Source: Patescibacteria group bacterium | Lineage (GTDB): Bacteria > Patescibacteria > UBA1384 > CAILIB01 | Direction of reading: 5' to 3' | DNA length: 19,147 nt | Assembly: GCA_020696955.1 (NCBI GenBank) | Contig: JAJFBK010000002.1 | Location: forward strand, 1-19,147 | Shown here: positions 14,663 to 19,147 of the stretch, piece after piece | Numbering within the stretch: the first letter of the stretch is position 1 | Layout: the number at the start of each line of letters is the position of its first letter | Made by a program: the position numbers and the translations under genes | The notes under the pieces: model-generated | The model's input: only the letters and a program-made list of their open reading frames with translations | Database searches by the model: none | What the model was told of the DNA's origin: nothing

Positions 14663-15382
14663 ATGTCCGGACACAGCAAATGGGCAGGAATCAAACACAA
14701 AAAAGCCATAATTGACGCTAAGCGCGGGAGCTCTTTTACCCGTTTGGCCAATGCGGTAACTGTAGCTGCCAAGCAAGGCGGAGGCGATCCTGTTATGAAT
14801 GCTAGTCTTCGTGTTGCCATTGATAAGGCTCGGGCTGCCAACATGCCAAAAGACAACATTGAGCGGGCGATTAAACGCGGAACCGGTGAGCTTGGAGGGG
14901 CCGCAGTCGAAGAAGTGCTCTATGAGGGATTTGGCCCAGGAAGCGTAGCCATTTTGGTTGAGGCTTTGACAGATAACCGCAACCGAACCAATGCTGACGT
15001 ACGCCAGATCTTCAATAAAAATGGCGGCCGCATGCCAGAGGGTGGGGGCATTGCCTATCAGTTTACCCAAAAGGGAGTAATCCGTGCTGAAATTCCCGAA
15101 GAAAAACTGGCTGCTTTTGAAGAAGCGGTCATTGAGAGTGGGGCTGACGATTACCTAATAAATGAGGGGTTTGCCGTGGTGTACACCGACTCGGCTTCTC
15201 TTCACCAAGTGAAAGACTCTATTGAGGCGGCTGGTTTTCCTACCACCTCGGTAAAGATTGAGCGAGTACCGAATATGCCGATCGAGGTGAATGACGAGGA
15301 AATGGAAAAAGTGTCCCGCTTGCTCGATGCCTTTGATGAGAATGACGATGTGACCAACGTCTACACCAACCTGGCGGAATAG
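14663..15382 (+). CDS. yebC: YebC/PmpR family protein
   Basis: A 239-residue protein, the normal length for the family, with the highly conserved N-terminus MSGHSKWAGIKHKKAIIDAK and RGSSFTRLANAV. Also present are NMPKDNIERAIKRGTGE (about 55-71), YEGFGPGSVAILVEALTDN (about 83-101), GGRMPEGGGIAYQF (about 116-129) and a C-terminal YTNLAE tail. YebC proteins were long annotated as transcription regulators; more recent work links the family to translation. It is encoded 1 base before ruvC, a gene order seen widely in bacteria. No defect is visible. Confidence 0.97.
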   Translation: MSGHSKWAGIKHKKAIIDAKRGSSFTRLANAVTVAAKQGGGDPVMNASLRVAIDKARAANMPKDNIERAIKRGTGELGGAAVEEVLYEGFGPGSVAILVEALTDNRNRTNADVRQIFNKNGGRMPEGGGIAYQFTQKGVIRAEIPEEKLAAFEEAVIESGADDYLINEGFAVVYTDSASLHQVKDSIEAAGFPTTSVKIERVPNMPIEVNDEEMEKVSRLLDAFDENDDVTNVYTNLAE

Positions 15383-15383
15383 C

Positions 15384-15869
15384 ATGATTATTTTGGGGCT
15401 TGATCCGGGGACTGCAATCGTCGGATGGGGAGTAATCGATACCGGCGAGCGTCACGACGTTTCAAAGGCGGTTTGTTTGGCGTACGACTGCATTCTTACT
15501 GATAAAAGCATGACCCATAGTCAGCGATTGGTTGCTATCGCCAATGGGCTGGAGGGGCTGCTCCGCCAATATACTCCCGATCTTGTTTCGATTGAGAAAC
15601 TCTTTTTTTCAACCAACAAAACCACGGCCATGTCCGTTTCCCAAGCCCGTGGAGTGCTGCTCTATGTAATCGAAAAAGAAGGATTGCCTATTATGGAGTT
15701 CAATCCTATGGAAATAAAGCTGGCGTTAACGGGGTATGGGAAGGCTGACAAAAAGCAGATGCAACAGATGATCAAGCTGATTCTTAAGCTTGATGCCATT
15801 CCGAAGCCTGATGATGCGGCCGATGCTTTGGCCATTGCTCTTACGGCGGCTCAGACAAAGACGTACTGA
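15384..15869 (+). CDS. ruvC: Holliday junction resolvase RuvC
   Basis: A 161-residue RuvC with all catalytic acids in place: Asp7 in GLDPGTAIVGWGV, Glu71 in SIEKLFFSTN, and Asp144/Asp147 in KPDDAADALAIAL. TTAMSVSQARGVLL (80-93) and EFNPMEIKLALTGYGKADK (105-123) are typical of the family. It cuts Holliday junctions symmetrically with the RuvAB motor during recombination; ruvA and ruvB are not in this window. The ATG is one base after the yebC stop. The final 29 bases overlap the 3' end of the convergent metallo-beta-lactamase gene. Confidence 0.97.
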   Translation: MIILGLDPGTAIVGWGVIDTGERHDVSKAVCLAYDCILTDKSMTHSQRLVAIANGLEGLLRQYTPDLVSIEKLFFSTNKTTAMSVSQARGVLLYVIEKEGLPIMEFNPMEIKLALTGYGKADKKQMQQMIKLILKLDAIPKPDDAADALAIALTAAQTKTY

Positions 15870-16770
15870 TCGTAAATCTTTCTGGGTACAGTACGACGTG
15901 AATGCGTCCTCTAAGGTCCGTCCTATACACAGGGATGTGGGCCTTTTTTATTTTCTCAAGTATTGTTGGTGCCGGATGGCCAAACCGATTCTTTGAACCA
16001 ACAGGAATGAGGACTGCTTGAGGAGAAACGGCTTTTAAAAAATCAGGATGAAGACCGCTGGCTGATCCATGGTGAGCTGCTTGGAAAATGGTTGACTCTA
16101 AGGTGCAGACTTTTGGCTTGCAGGCTGCGAGCATTTCCTTCTCATGGCCTTCATCAATATCTCCCGGAAGCAGTATCGATTGGCTCCCGAAGCTTACCTT
16201 TATGACGAGAGTCGCATCGTGCTGGTCTTTTGGACTCTTTCCTTCCATGGAAGAAAGCGGATGGTAAACTTGGATGCCTGCCTCTCCAAAAGGAATTATT
16301 TTTGGACAGATAGTGAAGCATTCAGCTGGTGAGAAGAAGACAATTCTAGGTTTTATGCCACTGCGATAGGCTGTAGCAATAAAGGCTTGGAAATCATTGG
16401 TTGAATGGATGGCTCCGGAAATCCATAGCTCTTTCACGTCGTACCGCTCCAACACTTTAATAAAGCCTCGCATGTGGTCGATGTGGTTGTGTGAAAGGAC
16501 CAGGAGATCGAGTCTACGGTCCCACGGAGGAAGAATTATTCCCAGTTCACTGAGTACTGAATCATCGGGACCGCCATCAAAGAGCAGCTTTTTGCCACTC
16601 GGTTCACGGATCAGGATGCTTTCTCCTTGGCCCACATCCAATACCCAGATATTTGTAGTGCCTGCTTCAGAGGGAAAAAGTCGGGGATAAAGACTGTAAC
16701 TTAGCCATAGGCAAAAACAGAGGAAAAGGATAAGACCTACTCTCAATGATCCAAAGGCCTTACGTTTCAT
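15841..16770 (-). CDS. ComEC-type metallo-beta-lactamase protein, membrane-anchored
   Basis: From the start chosen here the protein has 309 residues. A basic head (MKRKAFGSLR), one membrane segment (about 9-28), then a metallo-beta-lactamase fold: VLDVGQGESILIREP, LLFDGGPDD, LVLSHNHIDHMRGF (about 90-103, giving the full HxHxDH metal site), LLPGDIDEGHEKEML and FQAAHHGSASGLHPDFLKAV. This is the version found as the C-terminal third of ComEC, here as a separate protein placed immediately after the ComEC membrane gene. Topology (positive head inside) puts the catalytic domain outside, where it could process incoming DNA. ATG 16770 overlaps the comEC stop by 11 bases; an in-frame ATG at 16785 would add five residues. 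The nuclease function is inferred. Confidence 0.9.
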   Translation of the reverse strand: MKRKAFGSLRVGLILFLCFCLWLSYSLYPRLFPSEAGTTNIWVLDVGQGESILIREPSGKKLLFDGGPDDSVLSELGIILPPWDRRLDLLVLSHNHIDHMRGFIKVLERYDVKELWISGAIHSTNDFQAFIATAYRSGIKPRIVFFSPAECFTICPKIIPFGEAGIQVYHPLSSMEGKSPKDQHDATLVIKVSFGSQSILLPGDIDEGHEKEMLAACKPKVCTLESTIFQAAHHGSASGLHPDFLKAVSPQAVLIPVGSKNRFGHPAPTILEKIKKAHIPVYRTDLRGRIHVVLYPERFTISTSLSEPP

Positions 16771-18142
16771 AATGGATAATGCCAAAAGGAATGCGAGAGA
16801 AAAGAGTTACGATGTCCAGGATAAAATGGAGCGGAATCCAGACCATGAGCTTCATAAAGGATGATATGAGCGGTAGCTTGGCCACGGCTAAAAAGAAATA
16901 TCCTACTATTGTTATGGGTGTAAGAACCCAGAGAATGAGAGGATTAACGATGAGGCCAAGGAGAGAGACTTGTCCGAACATGCCGAGTGACAAGGGGGCG
17001 GTTGCCAATGTGGCGGCGCCAGTTTCCGCAAGAGAGGCCTTGAATGATTCCGGCCAAGATTTGAGAGTATGAGCTTTTTCCAATAGTCGCTTTAAGCCGG
17101 GGGCTGCATACAGAAGCCCGGCAAAGGCTGCAAAGGAAAGCTGGAATCCTGGGTCTGAGGTCAAAAGAAGGGGGTTGTAGAGGGTCATGGCCGTCATACT
17201 GGTCAGGAGGAGTGGCGCTGGCAATACCCGCCTGGATTTTAGTCTTAGATACCGGCCCATGCCGGCCACAGCCGCTCCACGGATCACACTGCTGCTCGCA
17301 CCTGTAAGAAGGGTGATGAATCCGCCAAGCGCTACTACCATCCAAAACTGGTGCCTGGGTTGGTACAGAGGCAAGAAGGCAAGCACTAACCCCAAGGATA
17401 TGGTTATGTTTGCCCCGCTGATGGCGATAATATGAGAAGTTCCGGTATGCTTGAGAGCTTCGGTTATGTGTTCTGGGATGGCTTTTCGACTACCCAGCAA
17501 AAGACCCTCGAGAAGAGACCCTTCTGGTTCTGGGATGGCTCCCTGAATTGTTTTCTCCAAGCCGAAACGCCACTGGTAAAGCAGGGAATAGAAAGCTGAT
17601 CCTCTTCCTTCATCACCCTTTTCCAACCTTTTGGGCTGTTTCACTTGTCCATAGATGCCGTGCCTCTCCAAATACCTGGGATAATCAAAACCGTCAAAGG
17701 CTTCTGGCGCAGTAATTGTTCCTTCAACTTTTACAACGTCGCCGTACTTCCATACAGGATAGGGTTGGGCAGTAATCTGCAGGAGTCCGTCCTTATTCCC
17801 AGAAAGCATTAACCCTTGGGTGAGAGGCTTTATGGTAAGAAAGGTCTTGTCCTTTCTTGTATCGGGAGGCTCGACAATGAGACCTTCAAAAGAAACAGGC
17901 GTTTCAGTAATAAACGTGGCGAACCGGTTTTCACGCCAGTTCTGCACATACGCCGATCCGAGGCAGACAAAAAAGAGAACAACCCCGACTTTTAAAAGAA
18001 TGGTCTTTCGGAATATGAGCGCCAGAGTAAAAATGGCTCCCAGTATCCAGCCGAAGAAAAGTGGCAAGAAGCCAAAAGTTCCTTGGTAAATTCCAATCAG
18101 AAAGCCAAGCAGGCAAAGGGAAACAAGACGAGGTGTACGCAT
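16760..18142 (-). CDS. comEC: ComEC/Rec2 DNA-uptake channel protein lacking the C-terminal nuclease domain
   Basis: A 460-residue membrane protein that matches the first two parts of ComEC. N-terminal membrane segments (about 5-62) are followed by an OB-like external domain (about 80-170) ending in EAFDGFDYPRYLERHGIYGQ. The competence channel domain (about 205-455) has LLEGLLLGSRKAIPEHI, HTGTSHIIAISGANITISLG (232-251), GASSSVIRGAAVAGM (281-295), and SDPGFQLSFAAFAG (329-342), then further membrane helices. ComEC carries single-stranded DNA across the cytoplasmic membrane during natural transformation. Full ComEC is usually about 750-800 residues; this protein plus the next gene total about 770. 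The start has AGGA 7 bases before the ATG, one of the better ribosome-binding sites here. Confidence 0.92.
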   Translation of the reverse strand: MRTPRLVSLCLLGFLIGIYQGTFGFLPLFFGWILGAIFTLALIFRKTILLKVGVVLFFVCLGSAYVQNWRENRFATFITETPVSFEGLIVEPPDTRKDKTFLTIKPLTQGLMLSGNKDGLLQITAQPYPVWKYGDVVKVEGTITAPEAFDGFDYPRYLERHGIYGQVKQPKRLEKGDEGRGSAFYSLLYQWRFGLEKTIQGAIPEPEGSLLEGLLLGSRKAIPEHITEALKHTGTSHIIAISGANITISLGLVLAFLPLYQPRHQFWMVVALGGFITLLTGASSSVIRGAAVAGMGRYLRLKSRRVLPAPLLLTSMTAMTLYNPLLLTSDPGFQLSFAAFAGLLYAAPGLKRLLEKAHTLKSWPESFKASLAETGAATLATAPLSLGMFGQVSLLGLIVNPLILWVLTPITIVGYFFLAVAKLPLISSFMKLMVWIPLHFILDIVTLFSRIPFGIIHYET

Positions 18143-18260
18143 GTCAGAATCCTGATCTTTGTAATACCTTGCTGTCGAGCTACTGCGCCATTTTCGTTTT
18201 TGTGCTAGTGTAAAACTTTGGAAGGCTCTTGCCTTCTCTTTGTATGTAATTTTGTTGTGT
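18143..18260. promoter_or_regulatory. Divergent intergenic region between comEC and the ABC exporter
   Basis: These 118 bases separate two divergent genes and must hold both promoters. On the minus strand a TCGACA (18178-18173) resembles a -35 box, with an 18-base gap to CAGGAT, which is 6 bases before the comEC ATG; however CAGGAT contains AGGA and may instead be the ribosome-binding site. TATTAC (18166-18161) is an alternative -10. On the plus strand TATGTAAT (18243-18250) is the best -10-like stretch, 10 bases before the ATG at 18261, with TTGGAA (18218-18223) as a poor -35. No gene or RNA structure is evident. Confidence 0.35.
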
Positions 18261-19147
18261 ATGAAAAAATCTTCAGATTTTAAAACGGTTAATGTCTGGT
18301 ACCTGGTTCGTTATCTGAAGGAATATCGGGGATTGGTATTCTTCACTATGCTTTTCCTTATTGCAGGAAGGGTGGCCTCCAGTCTTGATCCGCTGTACTT
18401 AAAAAAGATCATTGACGGCGTAAGCAATGGTCAGCCTCTTTCTGCCTTAACGACCGTCATAGGGTTGTACTTTGGAATGCGCTTTCTCACCTTCCTTTTC
18501 GACTTGCTGAGAGATGTAATTTTTGCGCCGGCTGAGATGGGTATTGCCAGAACCCTTTCCAAAGAGCTGTTCCATCATCTTCTCTCCCTGCCGGTTCGCT
18601 ACCATCATGATCAGAAGATCGGGGGACTTTCTCGTCAGATTACTCGAGGCGGCCGGGCGGTTACCTTCATACTGGACTTCCTGGTAATCAACATCTTGCC
18701 GACTATTTTCGAGCTGATCATCGTGGCCGGATTGCTGATGGCTCTTTATCCGATGGAATATTCGATCATTACGGTGGGGACTATTCTGCTCTACGGGTGG
18801 TTTACGATTTGGTCAACCGAAAAGAGGCAGGTGTATCGTGTCGGGGCCAACAAGGCCGATGACGAAGTTGCCGGCATTGAGGTTGATGCGCTTTCGAATA
18901 TCGAGACCGTGAAATACTTCAATAACGAAAAACAGCTGTTCAGCCGCTATCTTCCTGCCATCGGAAAGCGATATGATCTAGCCGTTACGTCAAACAAGCT
19001 GTTTGCAGTTATTTCCAGCGCACAGTCTTTCATTTTGTTGGTTGGTCTCGGTACGATCTTGCTTTTGGCAATTCGCCAGACCCTAAACGGCGAGCTGACG
19101 ATCGGTGACTTGGTGCTTCTTACTACCTATATCGTTCGTCTTTCTGC
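18261..19147 (+). CDS. Atm1-like ABC exporter, membrane part (truncated by window end)
   Basis: The frame is open from ATG 18261 to the window edge (295 codons), so only the membrane domain is seen; a C-terminal ATPase domain is expected beyond. Membrane segments fall at about 24-42, 62-80, 140-165, 168-186 and 250-271. The intracellular loop stretch LLSLPVRYHHDQKIGGLSRQ (about 107-126) and the IETVKYFNNEK segment (about 214-224) closely resemble the Atm1/ABCB7/HMT1 branch, whose members export glutathione-bound sulfur or metal compounds. A branch call from half a protein is provisional, and CPR bacteria often lack glutathione, so the substrate may differ. No Shine-Dalgarno site is present. 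Confidence 0.85.
   Translation, partial: MKKSSDFKTVNVWYLVRYLKEYRGLVFFTMLFLIAGRVASSLDPLYLKKIIDGVSNGQPLSALTTVIGLYFGMRFLTFLFDLLRDVIFAPAEMGIARTLSKELFHHLLSLPVRYHHDQKIGGLSRQITRGGRAVTFILDFLVINILPTIFELIIVAGLLMALYPMEYSIITVGTILLYGWFTIWSTEKRQVYRVGANKADDEVAGIEVDALSNIETVKYFNNEKQLFSRYLPAIGKRYDLAVTSNKLFAVISSAQSFILLVGLGTILLLAIRQTLNGELTIGDLVLLTTYIVRLS

Noticed and set aside
14630..15070. A 146-residue minus-strand open frame across yebC
   Set aside because: It is antisense to a highly conserved gene, has no recognisable motif, and is explained by the codon pattern of yebC.
16740..16800. Frameshift splitting a single comEC gene
   Set aside because: The downstream protein has its own start codon, basic head and membrane anchor, which a simple broken ComEC would not show; natural gene fission fits better.
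18149..18178. A leaderless promoter for comEC (TCGACA, 18 bases, CAGGAT, 6 bases, ATG)
   Set aside because: The -10 match is poor and the same bases contain AGGA at Shine-Dalgarno distance, so it cannot be claimed as another leaderless case.
1..19147. CRISPR arrays, tRNA genes, insertion sequences, integrase genes or attachment sites
   Set aside because: No regularly spaced direct repeats, no cloverleaf-like sequences noticed, and no transposase or integrase motifs in any frame. The only regular repeat is the protein-coding one at 1490-2209.

Overview
The window is a densely packed bacterial chromosome segment of moderate GC with 19 protein genes. There are no RNA genes, insertion sequences, prophage genes or CRISPR arrays that I can see, and no gap between genes exceeds about 120 bases. 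The gene set (VanW-family wall protein, many small GT2 enzymes, a ComEC split into two genes), the near absence of Shine-Dalgarno sites and the promoters placed directly against start codons suggest a Candidatus Patescibacteria (CPR) genome. That is an inference; I cannot name the lineage. TGA works as a normal stop, which argues against the code-25 groups (Gracilibacteria, Absconditabacteria).

Region 1 (78-12472) is a cell-surface glycan locus. It starts with a membrane-anchored TPR protein and a secreted protein joining a lysozyme-like domain to a five-repeat beta-rich tail. A Wzx-type flippase, a Wzy/ligase-type polymerase and a Wzz-like chain-length protein follow. Interspersed are five GT2 glycosyltransferases, one GT4 enzyme and one multi-membrane GT-C-like protein. 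Together they look like a Wzx/Wzy-style pathway that builds, flips and polymerises a lipid-linked glycan. No initiating phosphoglycosyltransferase and no nucleotide-sugar synthesis genes are present, so those steps must be encoded elsewhere. Two GT2 genes (4559-5479 and 7747-8517) are single-gene inversions in an otherwise plus-strand array. Each runs tail-to-tail into the gene before it with overlapping coding sequence, and head-to-head with the gene after it across a very short divergent promoter.

Region 2 (12555-15869) holds a small DUF3006-like protein overlapping a VanW/peptidoglycan-binding membrane protein, then yebC and ruvC with 1 base between them. Region 3 (15841-18142, minus strand) encodes DNA uptake: the ComEC channel protein and, overlapping its end, a separate membrane-anchored metallo-beta-lactamase protein that corresponds to the missing ComEC C-terminus. 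Region 4 (18261 to the window end) is the membrane half of an Atm1-like ABC exporter, cut off by the window edge.

The most notable signal is regulatory. Several starts have a -10 box 6-9 bases before the ATG and no Shine-Dalgarno site, which predicts leaderless mRNAs. The clearest case is a back-to-back divergent pair at 5477-5555 with both -35 and -10 boxes recognisable. It also corrects two start codons, because the longer candidate ATGs lie inside the -10 boxes.
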